64,000 nt of DNA from assembly GCF_011174775.1 (NCBI RefSeq), contig NZ_JAANHS010000011.1, positions 1 through 64,000 on the forward strand, written 5' to 3'. The translations under genes were made by a program, and so were the position numbers. This DNA comes from Rhodobacter calidifons. GTDB lineage: Bacteria > Pseudomonadota > Alphaproteobacteria > Rhodobacterales > Rhodobacteraceae. The number at the start of each line of letters is the position of its first letter. The stretch's first letter is position 1. Shown here one piece after another: positions 1 through 9,813 of the stretch. The notes under the pieces were generated by a model, which worked only from the letters and a program-made list of their open reading frames with translations, had not been told where the DNA came from and ran no database searches.

Positions 1-175
1 ACGCTTCGGATGGGCCGGTGGCGACGCCGAGAACCTCGCGCTTGCCGTTCGGCATGGTCCTCGAACCGGTGGCGGACAATGGCTCATTCTCCGTTTCAGG
101 TTCAAGGTCTCGCAACCCAAACCTTCTCCGAAGATCGGCGATGACCGCCAGCGTCACCCCCGGCCGCGCGCTGCG
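1..175. other. Window edge, no gene recognised
   Basis: No reading frame here resembles a known protein. Short open frames run through the segment but lack a ribosome binding site and a recognisable family. It may hold the end of a gene that lies mostly outside the window. Confidence 0.3.
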
Positions 176-1258
176 CTACGCCGAAGGCTCCGCGCGCGGC
201 CTCCTACACCACGTCGTGGGACACTGCCGCGGCACCTTCCGTTCCGCCCCCCAGTCGCCGGTGATCGTCAACTGATCGCCCTCCAGCATCACGCCCGCGA
301 TCGACTGCCCTTCCGGCCAGGCGATGCAGCCGATGATGTGGCGGACCTCGACAGTGCCCAGCGGGTCCAGCCGCAGCAGCGGCGGCTGCCCGGCGGCGGA
401 CAGGGGATCGGGCGTCTCTCGCGAGGACAGTCCCAGCATCGGCAGGGCCGCGCCTTCCTCGACCCCCAGACAGCCCCGGTGGCGGCCATTCCAGGGCGCA
501 TGGTCGCGCCCGCCGTTCGAATGCCACAGCATGGTCATCGGCAGCTGCGCCGGGTTGCGCAGCGACAGGAACAGATCGCCCTCCTTTGGCAGCACGACGG
601 CGGTCCAGCCCAGGCGCGAGGCCGGGTCCTCCACCCCCGCAACGAAATCCTCGTGGCTATCGCCCCAGGGATAGCGGTGCAGGTTCACCGTCCCGCCATC
701 CGCCCCCGGAAACTCGGCCGCATCCTCGGCCCGGCGCGGATAGGCCAGGGCCGAGCGGCCCCGCACCGTCTCCAGCGGTTCGGCCAGCGTCTCCCACCAG
801 CGCTTGCGCGAGAACGAGAGCCTGGCGCCGTTCGGCACCGAGACCATGGCATGGTTCGCCACCGGCAGCGCGCCCGAGCCGCCGATGAACAGGTGACGCT
901 GATAGACGAAGGGATGGCCGTCGCTGACCGTCAGTTCCTTGACCACCGTCGCCCCCTGCACCGCGCCGCCGAGCACCGCGCGCAGGCAGCCCTCGGGCGA
1001 TGGCAGCACCTGCCAGTCGCCATTCGCGCTCAGCCCGTGCAACCCCTGCTCCGAGGCGCCCATCGGCGCGGCCAGGAAATCGCCCCGAAGCCAGGCCTGA
1101 TGCGGCGGGGCCTCGGCGGGAACCTCGGCCTCGGTCCAGGGCGCGCGGTGCAAGGGCGCGATGTCGCGTCCCTGATCCCGGACGGACAGCCCGTCCAGCA
1201 CGCCCCCGCGCGGGAGGAAGTCGAAACGGATGCCCTCGGCGGCGATGCGATGCGTCAT
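176..1258 (-). CDS. Aldose 1-epimerase-like protein
   Basis: This is a 360-residue protein of the galactose-mutarotase-like beta-sandwich type, which normally interconverts sugar anomers or acts as an accessory in sugar catabolism. The call rests on overall pattern: a long beta-rich chain with conserved-looking Asn-His and Arg-Tyr-Pro stretches (NLHRYPWGDSHEDF, MLWHSNGG) and the family's typical length. I chose the ATG at 1258, starting MTHRIAAEG, because the frame upstream of it is low-complexity Arg/Gly-rich shadow sequence. The gene is 68 bp downstream of the cueR-like gene on the same strand and may be read with it, but nothing links it to copper. The exact substrate cannot be told. Confidence 0.6.
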   Translation of the reverse strand: MTHRIAAEGIRFDFLPRGGVLDGLSVRDQGRDIAPLHRAPWTEAEVPAEAPPHQAWLRGDFLAAPMGASEQGLHGLSANGDWQVLPSPEGCLRAVLGGAVQGATVVKELTVSDGHPFVYQRHLFIGGSGALPVANHAMVSVPNGARLSFSRKRWWETLAEPLETVRGRSALAYPRRAEDAAEFPGADGGTVNLHRYPWGDSHEDFVAGVEDPASRLGWTAVVLPKEGDLFLSLRNPAQLPMTMLWHSNGGRDHAPWNGRHRGCLGVEEGAALPMLGLSSRETPDPLSAAGQPPLLRLDPLGTVEVRHIIGCIAWPEGQSIAGVMLEGDQLTITGDWGAERKVPRQCPTTWCRRPRAEPSA

Positions 1259-1326
1259 GCGGTGCGGTCCTGTCCTGCCGGGCCAGCTTGGCCGCTTGCG
1301 CGCTGCGGTGCAAGTCGGGGCCGGGC

Positions 1327-1740
1327 TCAGCCCCCGGCGCTGCGGCAGGGGCTGCCGCCCAGCTCGTCCAGGATGGGACAATCGGGCCGATCGTCCCCGG
1401 CGCAGGCCTGGACCAGATGGGAAAGCGTGGCCTTCATCGCCTCCATCTCGCGGATGCGGACCTCCAGCGCGGCGATCTGCGCCTCGGCCAGGCGGCGGAC
1501 CTCGGCGCTGGCGCGCGTCCGGTCGCGCCACAGGGCCAGAAGGTCCGCAACCTTCTCCATCGGGAACCCGAGGTCGCGCGCCCGGCGGACAAAGCGCAGG
1601 ATCTGCACCTCCTTCGGGCCATAGGTCCGGTAGCCCGAGGCCGTGCGCCCGGCGGGCGGGATCAGGCCGGTTTCCTCGTAATAGCGGATCATCTTGGCCG
1701 AGACCCCGCTGGCGGCGGCGGCTTCACCGATGATCATCAT
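1327..1740 (-). CDS. cueR: CueR-type MerR-family copper-responsive regulator
   Basis: This 137-residue protein is a cytosolic MerR-family activator. The winged helix-turn-helix lies at the N-terminus ([23 protein letters not shown]) and is followed by a long dimerisation helix. Near the C-terminus the metal loop CAGDDRPDC has two Cys separated by seven residues, as in CueR-type Cu(I)/Ag(I)/Au(I) sensors, and continues as PILDEL. The start codon overlaps the copA stop codon (ATGA), so the gene is the second one of a copA-cueR operon and is probably autoregulated through the operator upstream of copA. An alternative start is the second Met, one codon in. The C-terminal tail has an extra Cys (SPCRSAGG). 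Confidence 0.88.
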   Translation of the reverse strand: MMIIGEAAAASGVSAKMIRYYEETGLIPPAGRTASGYRTYGPKEVQILRFVRRARDLGFPMEKVADLLALWRDRTRASAEVRRLAEAQIAALEVRIREMEAMKATLSHLVQACAGDDRPDCPILDELGGSPCRSAGG

Positions 1741-4187
1741 CTGCGCGCTCCATAGCGTTTCAGCCGCAGGGCATTGGTCAGGACAAAGACCGAGGACAGC
1801 GCCATCGCCCCGGCGGCCAGGACCGGGGACAACAGGATGCCGAAGGCCGGATAAAGGACCCCCGCCGCCACCGGGATCAGGGCGACGTTGTAGGCAAAGG
1901 CCCAGAACAGGTTCTGCCGGATGTTGCGCATCGTGGCGCGGGACAGGCCGATGGCATCGGCCAGCGCGGGCAGCCGGCCCGAGACCAGCACCACATCCGC
2001 CGCCTCGATGGCGATGTCTGTGCCGGTGCCCATGGCGATGCCGACATCGGCCTCGGCCAGCGCGGGGGCGTCGTTGATCCCGTCGCCCGCGAAGGCCAGC
2101 GCGCCCTCAGCCTTCAGCTTGCGGATCGCCTCCGCCTTGCCCTCCGGTGTGACCTCGGCCACCACCTCGTCGATCCCCAGATCGCGCGCGATGGCCCGCG
2201 CCGTCCGCGCGTTGTCGCCCGAGATCATCGCCAGCCTGAGGCCCATCGCCTTCAGCGCGGCGATCGCCGCCGGGGTCGTGTCCTTCACCCGGTCGGCCAC
2301 CGCCAGCAGCGCCACGGCCTTTCCGTCCCGCGCGGCATAAAGCGGGGTTTCGCCCCGGTCGGCCAGCCGCTCCGCCTCGGCCGCGAAGGCCGCGATGTCC
2401 ACCCCGCGCCTGTCCATCTCGCGCGCCGACCCCAGCGCGATCTCCGCCCCCCCGACCCGGGCCGAAACGCCATGCCCGGGGCTGGCGAGGAACCCCTCTG
2501 CGGGCGGCAGGGCCATCCCCTCGGCCGCCGCCACGATGGCGCGGGCGACGGGATGCTCCGACTGCGCCTCGACGGCGGCGAGCAGGGGCAAGAGCGCCTC
2601 CCGCGTCTCGCCCGGCGCGGGGTGGAAGCTGGTCAGCACCGGCCTGCCCTCGGTCAGCGTGCCGGTCTTGTCGAAGGCCACGACCTTGACGTCGTGCAGC
2701 GCCTGCAAGGCCTCGCCCTTGCGGAACAGCACCCCCAGTTCCGCCCCCCGCCCCGTGCCGACCAGAATCGACACGGGCGTTGCCAGCCCCATCGCGCAGG
2801 GGCAGGCGATGATGAGGACCGCAACCCCGTTGACCAGCGCCATCGGCAGCGCAGGCGCGGGACCGAAGGCCAGCCAGACGAGGAAGGTCAGCGCCGCCAG
2901 CGCCATCACCATCGGCACGAACCACAGCGTCACCCGGTCCACCAGCGCCTGGATCGGCAGCTTCCCACCCTGCGCCGCCTCGACCATGCGGATGATGCGC
3001 GCCAGCATCGTGTCCGCGCCCACCGCCACCGCCTCGACCACCAGCGCGCCGGTCTGGTTCACCGTGCCGCCGATGACCCGGGCACCGGTGTGCTTTTCCA
3101 CCGGCAGCGGCTCGCCCGTGACCATGCTTTCGTCGATCCAGCTTGCGCCCTCGGCCACGCGGCCATCGACCGGCACCCGCTCGCCGGGCCGAAGCTCCAG
3201 CAGGTCGCCGGGCCGGAGCTCGGCCATGGGCAGATCGACGACGCGCCCCTCCCGCCGGACATGCGCCACGGCGGGTTGCAGCGCGACCAGCCGCGCGATC
3301 GCCTGCGAGGACCGGCCCTTGGCGCGCGCCTCCAGCAGACGGCCCAGCAGGATCAGCGTCACGATCATCGCCGCGGCCTCGAAATAGACCGCCACAGTGC
3401 CCGGCGGCATCAGCCCCGGCAGGAAAGTGGCCAGCGTCGAATAGCCCCAGGCCGCGCCCGACCCCACCGCCACCAGCGAGGACATGTCCGGCGCCCCCTT
3501 CAGCAGCGCCGGGATCCCGCGCGCAAAGAACCGCCGCCCGGGACCGGCCAGCACCAGCGTCGTGAGCAGGAACTGGATCAGCCAGCTTGTGCCCTGCCCG
3601 ATGGTCGCCATCACCCAGTGGTGGAACGCCGGAACCATATGCCCGCCCATTTCCAGCACGAAGACCGGCAGCGTCAGCAGGGCGGCGAGGGTCAGGTCGC
3701 GGGCCAGGCCCTTCGCTTCCTGCGCCTGCCGCTGCGCCGGGGACTCGACTGTGGCCGAGGCCAGCCGCGCCGCATAGCCCGCTCCCTGCACCGCCGCGAT
3801 CAGCGCCGCGCTGTCCGCCACGCCCTCGACCCGCGCGCTTTCGGTCGCCAGGTTCACCGTCGCCCCCGTCACCCCCGGCACCGCGCGCAGCGCGCGTTCC
3901 ACCCGCGCGACGCAAGAGGCGCAGGTCATGCCCTCGATCGCCAGCTCCTGCGCCGGGGCGGGGACCCTGTAGCCCATCCGTTCCACCGCCCCGATCAGCG
4001 CCTCGGGCGCGGCGCTGCCCTCGACCTCGGCCCGTTCCGTCGCCAGGTTCACCCGCGCCGCCGTCACCCCCGGCACCGCCTTCAGCGCACGCTCCACCCG
4101 GCCCGCGCAGCCGGCACAGGTCATGCCCGCGATGGGCAGGTCGACCGTCAAGGTCTTGGGGGTCAGGTCTTTCGGATGCGCCGTCAT
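1737..4187 (-). CDS. copA: Cu(I)-exporting P1B-type ATPase
   Basis: This 816-residue inner-membrane pump uses ATP to expel Cu(I) from the cytoplasm. Two N-terminal heavy-metal domains carry CxxC (Cys24/Cys27 in GMTCAGC and Cys89/Cys92 in GMTCASC). They are followed by membrane helices, the TGE actuator motif ([10 protein letters not shown]), the intramembrane [11 protein letters not shown] site, the phosphorylated DKTGTLTEG loop and the [10 protein letters not shown] hinge. The start at 4187 (MTAHPKD) is chosen because AGGAGG lies about 7 nt upstream. The longer open frame begins in sequence that contains the CueR operator. The gene is translationally coupled to cueR by an ATGA overlap. Confidence 0.95.
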   Translation of the reverse strand: MTAHPKDLTPKTLTVDLPIAGMTCAGCAGRVERALKAVPGVTAARVNLATERAEVEGSAAPEALIGAVERMGYRVPAPAQELAIEGMTCASCVARVERALRAVPGVTGATVNLATESARVEGVADSAALIAAVQGAGYAARLASATVESPAQRQAQEAKGLARDLTLAALLTLPVFVLEMGGHMVPAFHHWVMATIGQGTSWLIQFLLTTLVLAGPGRRFFARGIPALLKGAPDMSSLVAVGSGAAWGYSTLATFLPGLMPPGTVAVYFEAAAMIVTLILLGRLLEARAKGRSSQAIARLVALQPAVAHVRREGRVVDLPMAELRPGDLLELRPGERVPVDGRVAEGASWIDESMVTGEPLPVEKHTGARVIGGTVNQTGALVVEAVAVGADTMLARIIRMVEAAQGGKLPIQALVDRVTLWFVPMVMALAALTFLVWLAFGPAPALPMALVNGVAVLIIACPCAMGLATPVSILVGTGRGAELGVLFRKGEALQALHDVKVVAFDKTGTLTEGRPVLTSFHPAPGETREALLPLLAAVEAQSEHPVARAIVAAAEGMALPPAEGFLASPGHGVSARVGGAEIALGSAREMDRRGVDIAAFAAEAERLADRGETPLYAARDGKAVALLAVADRVKDTTPAAIAALKAMGLRLAMISGDNARTARAIARDLGIDEVVAEVTPEGKAEAIRKLKAEGALAFAGDGINDAPALAEADVGIAMGTGTDIAIEAADVVLVSGRLPALADAIGLSRATMRNIRQNLFWAFAYNVALIPVAAGVLYPAFGILLSPVLAAGAMALSSVFVLTNALRLKRYGARR

Positions 4188-4220
4188 TGTCCGCCTCCTG
4201 TCGGTCAGGGACGTAAGGGC

Positions 4221-4250
4221 ATATGGGGCTTCCCATGATGGGAAGGTCAA
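4221..4250 (-). promoter_or_regulatory. CueR operator/promoter of copA-cueR
   Basis: Read on the minus strand, a -35-like TTGACC is followed directly by the dyad CTTCCCATCATGGGAAG (4229-4245), two perfect 8-bp arms around one C. About 19 bp beyond the -35 lies a weak CATATG -10. A stretched 19-20 bp spacer holding a CCTTCC/GGAAGG-type dyad is the hallmark of CueR/MerR promoters. It sits about 35-60 bp before the copA start. Confidence 0.85.
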
Positions 4251-4272
4251 GGGGGCGCGTGGATTTTCCGGA

Positions 4273-5514
4273 TCAGAACCGCGTCGGCAGGAAGGGGGCG
4301 GGGTCCGGCCCTGCCGCATGGCCGTCGATCCACCCCGCCACCATCCGCGCGGTGATCGGTGCCAGCGTCACCCCCAGATGCCCGTGCCCGAAGGCCAGGA
4401 TCACCTCGGCCCCGCTGCGCGACGGGCCGATGACCGGCAGGCTGTCGGGGATCGAGGGGCGAAAGCCCATCCATTCCCGGTCCGGGGCGGGCAGGTCCGG
4501 GAAGAAGGCCCGCGCGCCTTCGACCAGTTTCGCTATCCGATGCGGCGACGGCGGCAGCGTCAGCCCGCCAAGCTCCACCGTCCCCGCCACCCGCAGCCGC
4601 CCGGCCATCGGGCAGAAGTAGAACCCCCGCGCCACGGGGCAGGCGGGGCGGTTCAGCAGCGGCTCGGCCATGTCCCATTCGACGTGATAGCCGCGTTCGG
4701 TGTCCAGGGGGATACGGTCGCCCGCCTGTGCGGCCAGGGCCCGGGAATGGGCACCCGCCGCGATGACCACCCGGCGAGCGTGCAGGTGAAGGCCCGCCCC
4801 CTCGATCACCACGCCATCGGGGCGCCGCTCCAGCCGCTCGGCGCGCGCGGGGATCAGCCGCGCCTTCTCCAGCACGGCCGCCGCGATCAGGCGCATCATC
4901 CGGCCGGGATCGTCCAGAAAGGTCGCCCCGGTGAAATGCGCCGCCCCGCCAAGGCCCGGGGGCAGGTTCGGCTCCAGCGCGGCCAGCCGGTCGGGGCCGA
5001 CCAGATCGACCTCGACGCCAAGCCTGCGGCGCCGGTCAAGTTCGGCCCAGGCCTGGGTGAAGGCCTGCGGCGTTTCGTAAAGATAGAGGCAGCCCCGCCG
5101 TTGCAGGATGCCCGCGCCCTGCACCCGCAGCGCGAGGTCATCCCACAGGTCCGCCGCCCCGGCCAGCAGCGCGGCAAGACTGCGGGCGTTCCGCTTTGCC
5201 TGGGCGGGCAGCGACTGCCAGAGAAAGCGGAGGAGCCAGGGCGCCAGCGAGGGCAGCGCGCGGTGGCGGATCGCCAGCGGAGAGGTCCGGGAGAACAGGA
5301 GCGAGGGCAGCGACCGCAGCACGGCGGGGGTGCCCACGGGGCTGGTCGCGTATCCGGCGATGGTGCCCGCATTGCCGTAGCTTGCGCCCATGCCGGGTTC
5401 ACCGGGATCGACCAGCACCACCTCGTGGCCCTGGTCGATCAGCTCCAGCGCGATGGTCAGGCCGATGACCCCTGCCCCGATCACGGCAATATCGGTTGTC
5501 TCACGGGTCAACAT
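4273..5514 (-). CDS. FAD-dependent amino-acid oxidase/dehydrogenase, DadA/PuuB-like
   Basis: This 413-residue flavoenzyme is of the D-amino-acid oxidase (DAO) fold. The N-terminal dinucleotide-binding motif [17 protein letters not shown] is followed by an acidic residue at the end of the second strand ([10 protein letters not shown]). The C-terminal flavin-contact segment [12 protein letters not shown] is typical of DadA/PuuB/glycine-oxidase relatives. I start it at [11 protein letters not shown], because upstream sequence is a palindromic repeat. It is the last gene of the glutamine-synthetase-like/ALDH/Fe-ADH cluster, 59 bp after the ADH gene. The context suggests oxidation of an amino acid or gamma-glutamyl amine, for example glycine or a PuuB-type substrate, but the substrate cannot be read from the sequence. 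Confidence 0.8.
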   Translation of the reverse strand: MLTRETTDIAVIGAGVIGLTIALELIDQGHEVVLVDPGEPGMGASYGNAGTIAGYATSPVGTPAVLRSLPSLLFSRTSPLAIRHRALPSLAPWLLRFLWQSLPAQAKRNARSLAALLAGAADLWDDLALRVQGAGILQRRGCLYLYETPQAFTQAWAELDRRRRLGVEVDLVGPDRLAALEPNLPPGLGGAAHFTGATFLDDPGRMMRLIAAAVLEKARLIPARAERLERRPDGVVIEGAGLHLHARRVVIAAGAHSRALAAQAGDRIPLDTERGYHVEWDMAEPLLNRPACPVARGFYFCPMAGRLRVAGTVELGGLTLPPSPHRIAKLVEGARAFFPDLPAPDREWMGFRPSIPDSLPVIGPSRSGAEVILAFGHGHLGVTLAPITARMVAGWIDGHAAGPDPAPFLPTRF

Positions 5515-5526
5515 GGCAAGCCGTTC

Positions 5527-5579
5527 GCAGGGTGCGCCAAGGCGCACCGGCGGATGGTGCGCTGTAGCCCACCCTACAG
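5527..5579. repeat. GTAGGGTGSGC-type palindromic repeat
   Basis: An imperfect inverted repeat lies between the ADH and DadA-like genes. One end reads GGTGCGCCAAGGCGCACC, itself a hairpin, and the other end reads GGTGCGCTGTAGCCCACCCTAC. Its terminal CACCCTAC matches the more perfect copy at 8127-8189, which marks a dispersed family that could shape the mRNA between cistrons. Confidence 0.6.
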
Positions 5580-6734
5580 GCAGGCCTCGAACAGCGCGCG
5601 GGTGTTCTTCTTGGTCATCTTGACCGGGTTGCCGCCGCAGGACGGATCCTCCAGCGCCATCTTCGTCAGCATGTCCAGATCGGGGTCCTTGACCCCCAGC
5701 TTCGTCAGGTTCTTCGGGATATCCAGCGTCTCGCGCAGGTCGAGGATGCGCTGGTAAAAGCCCTTGTAGCCGCCCTTGATCCCGCAATAGGCCGCCGCCG
5801 AGGCCAGCTTGTCCTTCACCGCCTTGCGGTTGAAGTCCAGCACCATCGGCATCACCACGGCGTTCGTGGTGCCGTGGTGGGTGTTGTAGACCGCCCCGAT
5901 CGGGTGGGACAGAGCATGGATCGCCCCCAGCCCCTTCTGGAACGCCACCGCCCCCATGGCCGCCGCGCTCATCATATGCGCCCGGGCGTCAAGATCATTG
6001 GGGTCGGCATAGACCTTCGGCAGGTTCTCGAACACCAGCCGCATCCCTTCCAGCGCGATGCCCTGGCTCATCGGGTGGTAGAAGGGGCTGCAATAGGCCT
6101 CCAGGCAATGCGCCAGCGCGTCCATGCCGGTGCCGGCGGTGATGAACTTCGGCATCCCCACGGTCAGCGCCGGATCGCAGATCGTGATCGCGGGCATCAG
6201 CTTCGGATGGAAGATGATCTTCTTCTTGTGGGTTTCCGAGTTGGTCAGCACCCCCGCCCGGCCGACCTCGGACCCGGTTCCGGCCGTCGTCGGCACCGCG
6301 ATGATCGGCGCGATCTTCGACGCATCGGCGCGCGTCCACCAGTCGTCGATGTCCTCCAGCTGCCAGACCTTCAGCTTCTTCGGCTGATGCGCCATCAGCG
6401 CGATCATCTTGCCCAGGTCCAAGGCCGAGCCGCCGCCGAAGCAGATCACCCCGTCATGGCCGCCCGCCAGATAGACGGCGATCCCGGCCTCCATGTTCTT
6501 CTCGGTCGGGTTCGGGTCCACCTCCGAAAACAGCGCGCGGCCCAGCCCCCCGGCCTCCAGCACGTCCAGCGCCTGAGTGGTGATCGGCAGGCTTGCCAGG
6601 GCCTTGTCGGTGACGAACAGCGGCTTTTGCAGGCCGATGGATTTGGCGTGGTCGGCCAGCTCTGAAATCCGGCCGACGCCGAACTTGATCGCGGTGGGAT
6701 AGGACCAGTTCCGGTTGGGAACGTTGTGGCTCAT
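5574..6734 (-). CDS. Iron-containing (group III) alcohol dehydrogenase
   Basis: This 386-residue NAD(P)-dependent dehydrogenase of the Fe-ADH family oxidises alcohols to aldehydes in the cytoplasm. The nucleotide-binding GGGSALDLGK stretch and the metal-binding His cluster (HCLEAY, ALSHPIGAVYNTHHG) are visible, and length is normal for the family. It begins 4 nt after the aldehyde dehydrogenase stop codon, so the two are almost certainly co-translated. Together they would turn an alcohol group into an acid. Beside a glutamine-synthetase-like ligase, an amino alcohol such as ethanolamine held as its gamma-glutamyl amide is a reasonable inferred substrate. Confidence 0.9.
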   Translation of the reverse strand: MSHNVPNRNWSYPTAIKFGVGRISELADHAKSIGLQKPLFVTDKALASLPITTQALDVLEAGGLGRALFSEVDPNPTEKNMEAGIAVYLAGGHDGVICFGGGSALDLGKMIALMAHQPKKLKVWQLEDIDDWWTRADASKIAPIIAVPTTAGTGSEVGRAGVLTNSETHKKKIIFHPKLMPAITICDPALTVGMPKFITAGTGMDALAHCLEAYCSPFYHPMSQGIALEGMRLVFENLPKVYADPNDLDARAHMMSAAAMGAVAFQKGLGAIHALSHPIGAVYNTHHGTTNAVVMPMVLDFNRKAVKDKLASAAAYCGIKGGYKGFYQRILDLRETLDIPKNLTKLGVKDPDLDMLTKMALEDPSCGGNPVKMTKKNTRALFEACL

Positions 6735-6738
6735 GGCG

Positions 6739-8115
6739 TCAGACTTTCTTCAGATGATAGGATTTCGGCCGGGTCACGGAATGGAACCCGAGATAGCTCA
6801 GAGAGGTGCCGCGCCCGGTGTCCTTGACCCCGGTCCAGGTCAGCGCCGGGTCCAGGTAATCGGCCCGGTTCATGAACACCGTCCCGGTCTCGATCTGCGC
6901 GCCGATCCGTTCGGCGGTCTCGTAGTCCTGGGTCCAGATGCTGGCGGTCAGGCCATAGGGGCTGTCGTTCATCAGCCGGATCGCTTCCTCGTCGGTCTTC
7001 ACCGGCATGATGCCGACCACGGGGCCGAAGGATTCCTCGCGCATCACGCGCATCGAATGATCGACGTTGACCAGGATCTGCGGCGCCAGATAGGCCCCGC
7101 CGTCATCGGCGAAAGTCTTCGGGTCCAGAAGCGGCTTCGCCCCCTTCGCAATGGCCTCGGCGGTCTGGTCGCGGACGGTCTGGGCGAACCGCTTGTGCGC
7201 CATGGGCCCAAGCGTGGTGGAGGCGTCGAAGGGATTGCCCAGCTTCAGCTGGCCGACCCAGGCCACCGACTTTTCCACGAAGCTGTCGAACAGCTTCTCA
7301 TGCACATAAATCCGCTCGATCCCGCAGCAGCATTGGCCGGCATTGTACATCGCGCCATCCATCAGCACGTCCACCGCCACGTCGAGGTTCGCATCCTCGC
7401 GCACATAGCCGGGGTCCTTGCCGCCAAGCTCCAGCCCCAGCGGCGTGAAGGTCCCCGCAGCGGCACGTTCGATGGCCGCGCCACCCGCGACCGAGCCGGT
7501 GAAGTTGACAAAGCCGAACGACCGCTTGGCGATCAGGGCCTCGGTGGTGGCGTGGTCGAGGACGACGTTCTGGAACACGTCCTCCGGCACACCCGCGGCA
7601 TGGAAGGCCTCGGCCAGCCGCTCGCCCACCAGCAGTGTCTGGCTCGCGTGCTTCAGCACCACCGTGTTCCCGGCGATCAGCGCGGGGACCAGCGTGTTGA
7701 TCGTGGTCAGGTAAGGGTAGTTCCAGGGCGCGATGATGAAGACCACGCCCACGGGCTCGCGGGCGAGGAAACGGCGGAACTGGGCGCTGTCCTCCACCAT
7801 CTCGGGCGCCAGCGTCTTTGCCGCGATGGACGCCATGTAGTCGGTCCGCGCGTTTACGCCGCCGAACTCGCCGCCGTAACGGGTGGGGCGGCCCATCTGC
7901 CAGGCCAGCTCCTCGACCACGACCTCGGACATGGCGTTCAGCTTGGCGACCCCGGCCTTGACCAGCGCGATACGGTCTTCCAGGGGCCGCGCGGCCCAGG
8001 GCTTCTGCGCGGCCTTCGCGCGGGCGACGACGGTTTCGGCGGCCTCGGGCGAAAGCGGCATCCGTTCGGCATAGACCCGGCCGTCAACGGGGGAAATCAG
8101 TTGAATGGGTTTCAT
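6739..8115 (-). CDS. NAD(P)-dependent aldehyde dehydrogenase
   Basis: This 458-residue ALDH-superfamily enzyme oxidises an aldehyde to a carboxylate. The Rossmann segment (FIIAPWNYPY), the catalytic Glu region LELGGKDPGYV and the catalytic Cys region NAGQCCCGIER are all present. I chose the ATG at 8115 (MKPIQLISPVDG) because GAGGA lies upstream. The ATG nine codons earlier lies inside the palindromic repeat and lacks a ribosome binding site. It is the second gene of the cluster, between the ligase and the alcohol dehydrogenase, where it would complete alcohol-to-acid oxidation. Confidence 0.9.
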   Translation of the reverse strand: MKPIQLISPVDGRVYAERMPLSPEAAETVVARAKAAQKPWAARPLEDRIALVKAGVAKLNAMSEVVVEELAWQMGRPTRYGGEFGGVNARTDYMASIAAKTLAPEMVEDSAQFRRFLAREPVGVVFIIAPWNYPYLTTINTLVPALIAGNTVVLKHASQTLLVGERLAEAFHAAGVPEDVFQNVVLDHATTEALIAKRSFGFVNFTGSVAGGAAIERAAAGTFTPLGLELGGKDPGYVREDANLDVAVDVLMDGAMYNAGQCCCGIERIYVHEKLFDSFVEKSVAWVGQLKLGNPFDASTTLGPMAHKRFAQTVRDQTAEAIAKGAKPLLDPKTFADDGGAYLAPQILVNVDHSMRVMREESFGPVVGIMPVKTDEEAIRLMNDSPYGLTASIWTQDYETAERIGAQIETGTVFMNRADYLDPALTWTGVKDTGRGTSLSYLGFHSVTRPKSYHLKKV

Positions 8116-8126
8116 GTCAGTCCTCG

Positions 8127-8189
8127 TAGGGTGCGCATTCATGGCGCACCGTTCGGTGTGGAAGGTGCGCCATGAATGCGCACCCTACG
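8127..8189. repeat. Perfect 25-bp inverted repeat (GTAGGGTGCGC family)
   Basis: A 25-bp arm starting GTAGGGTGCGCATTCATGG (8127-8151) is repeated exactly in inverted orientation at 8165-8189 around a 13-nt loop. It fills the gap between the glutamine-synthetase-like and aldehyde dehydrogenase genes. A related imperfect copy lies at 5527-5579 in the same cluster. Confidence 0.85.
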
Positions 8190-8190
8190 G

Positions 8191-9558
8191 TCATGCGCGT
8201 TCCAGCAGCCGCTCGCGTTCGAAATCCGTGACCACGCGGTCGGTCTCGGAAATCTCCCACTGGGCGGCGTGGTGGTAGTGGTCGATCACGTCATCCCCGA
8301 AGGCCTCACGCAGCATCGTGGACTTGTGCATCAACTCTGCCGCTTCGCGCAGGTTGTGCGGGATCTCGCGGATGCCCTTGGCCGAATACATGTCGCCGCG
8401 CATCTCCGGCTCCAGCGCCATCTTCTTCTCGATCCCGTCCAGCCCCGCCGCCAGCAGCGCGGCACAGGCCAGATAGGGGTTCACGTCCGACCCCGGAATC
8501 CGGCATTCCACCCGGACGGCCTTGGTATGCACCCCGCAGACGCGGAAGCCCGCAGTGCGGTTGTCGGCACTCCAGACTGCCTTGGTGGGGGCGAACATCC
8601 CCACGGTGAACCGCTTGTAGCTGTTCACATAGGGCGCCAGAAACGCCGTGATGTCGCGGGCATGGTGCAGTTGTCCGGCAAGGTAATGCTTCATCAGCTT
8701 CGACATGCCGTGGCTGTCGGCCTTGTCGGCAAAGGCCGGCTTGCCGTCCCTCGTCCAGAGGCTCTGGTGGATATGACTGGACGACCCCGCGCGGCGGTGG
8801 TCGTATTTCGCCATGAAGGTCACCGACTTGCCCTTGGTCCAGGCGATTTCCTTGATGCCGTTCTTCACGATCACATGGTTGTCGGCCGCGTCCAGCGCGT
8901 CGGAGTAGCGGTAGTTCACCTCCTCCTGCCCGGCCTCGGCCTCGCCCTTAGAGTTCTCGACCGGGATCCCCGCGCCATAAAGCCCGTTGCGGATCGCCCG
9001 CATCACATCCTCTTCCTTGGTGGTCTGGAAGATGTGGTAATCCTCGTTGTAGCCGCTGATCGGACGCAGGGCCGACAGCCCCCCGTCGCGCAGGTTCTCG
9101 TAGCTGTTCTCGAACAGATAGAACTCCAGCTCCGTCGCCATCATCGGCTCGAAGCCCATCGCGCGGGCGCGTTCCACCTGCCGCTTCAGGATCGAGCGCG
9201 GCGCGTGGGGGACGTCGGCATGCGTCGCATGGTCCTGCGTGTCGCCCAGCACCAGCGCCGTGCCCGGCAGCCAGGGGATGCGGCGCAGCGTGCGCAGGTC
9301 GGGCTTCAGCACATAGTCGCCATAACCGGTTTCCCAGCTGGAGGACTTGTAGCCCTGCACCGTGGTCATCTCCATGTCCACGGTCAGCAGGTAGTTGCAG
9401 CAATGGGTCTCCTCCCAGCCGCCGTCCACGAAGAACTGCGCGTGAAAGCGCTTGCCCATCAGGCGGCCCTGCATGTCGATGCCGGCCGCGATCACGGTGT
9501 CGATCTCTCCGGCCTTCACGGCCTTTCTCAATTCGTCAAGGGTCAGATTACCGGGCAT
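8191..9558 (-). CDS. Glutamine synthetase-family gamma-glutamyl ligase (PuuA/GlnA-like)
   Basis: This 455-residue enzyme has the glutamine-synthetase fold and would join the glutamate gamma-carboxyl to ammonia or an amine using ATP. The C-terminal catalytic domain shows the metal/ATP signature SSSHIHQSLW and the KAVWSADNRTAGFRVCG and RIPGSDVNPYLACA segments. The ATG at 9558 is preceded by AGGAAAGAG. Beside an ALDH, an Fe-ADH and a DAO-type flavoprotein, it looks like the first step of a gamma-glutamylation pathway for amine catabolism, as PuuA is for putrescine. The amine is unknown, and a true housekeeping glutamine synthetase is unlikely here. Confidence 0.85.
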   Translation of the reverse strand: MPGNLTLDELRKAVKAGEIDTVIAAGIDMQGRLMGKRFHAQFFVDGGWEETHCCNYLLTVDMEMTTVQGYKSSSWETGYGDYVLKPDLRTLRRIPWLPGTALVLGDTQDHATHADVPHAPRSILKRQVERARAMGFEPMMATELEFYLFENSYENLRDGGLSALRPISGYNEDYHIFQTTKEEDVMRAIRNGLYGAGIPVENSKGEAEAGQEEVNYRYSDALDAADNHVIVKNGIKEIAWTKGKSVTFMAKYDHRRAGSSSHIHQSLWTRDGKPAFADKADSHGMSKLMKHYLAGQLHHARDITAFLAPYVNSYKRFTVGMFAPTKAVWSADNRTAGFRVCGVHTKAVRVECRIPGSDVNPYLACAALLAAGLDGIEKKMALEPEMRGDMYSAKGIREIPHNLREAAELMHKSTMLREAFGDDVIDHYHHAAQWEISETDRVVTDFERERLLERA

Positions 9559-9734
9559 GTCGTGGCTCTTTCCTGAGTTTGTCGGTCGGGGATCGGGGCC
9601 TTGCCCCGGCGTCGAAGGCGAGAGACCGCCGACGCTCCGCCGAACTCGGGCTTGCGCGGCCAGCAGGGGCCGCCTTCCGTATCCTGCGGCTCTGACCGCA
9701 TGCGATGATCTCCCCGTCACGGGAATTGCCGCCC

Positions 9735-9756
9735 GTGAATTTGATCAATCATTCAC
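9735..9756 (-). promoter_or_regulatory. Candidate operator upstream of the gamma-glutamyl ligase cluster
   Basis: An inverted repeat, GTGAAT and ATTCAC around a 10-nt TTGATCAATC core, lies about 180 bp before the ligase start. The 255-bp gap otherwise holds no gene. It could bind a dimeric repressor or activator, but no regulator is linked to it here. Confidence 0.35.
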
Positions 9757-9813
9757 AGGTCACGGCATTTCCGCAACCCCTTCCTGCCGGTTGGCGGCAA
9801 GCGATAAGCGGGA

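Noticed and set aside
2472-4238. A long plus-strand open frame of 588 codons opposite copA
   Set aside because: It is low-complexity, Arg/Gln/His-rich and antisense to a clear P-type ATPase. It has the composition of a high-GC shadow frame.
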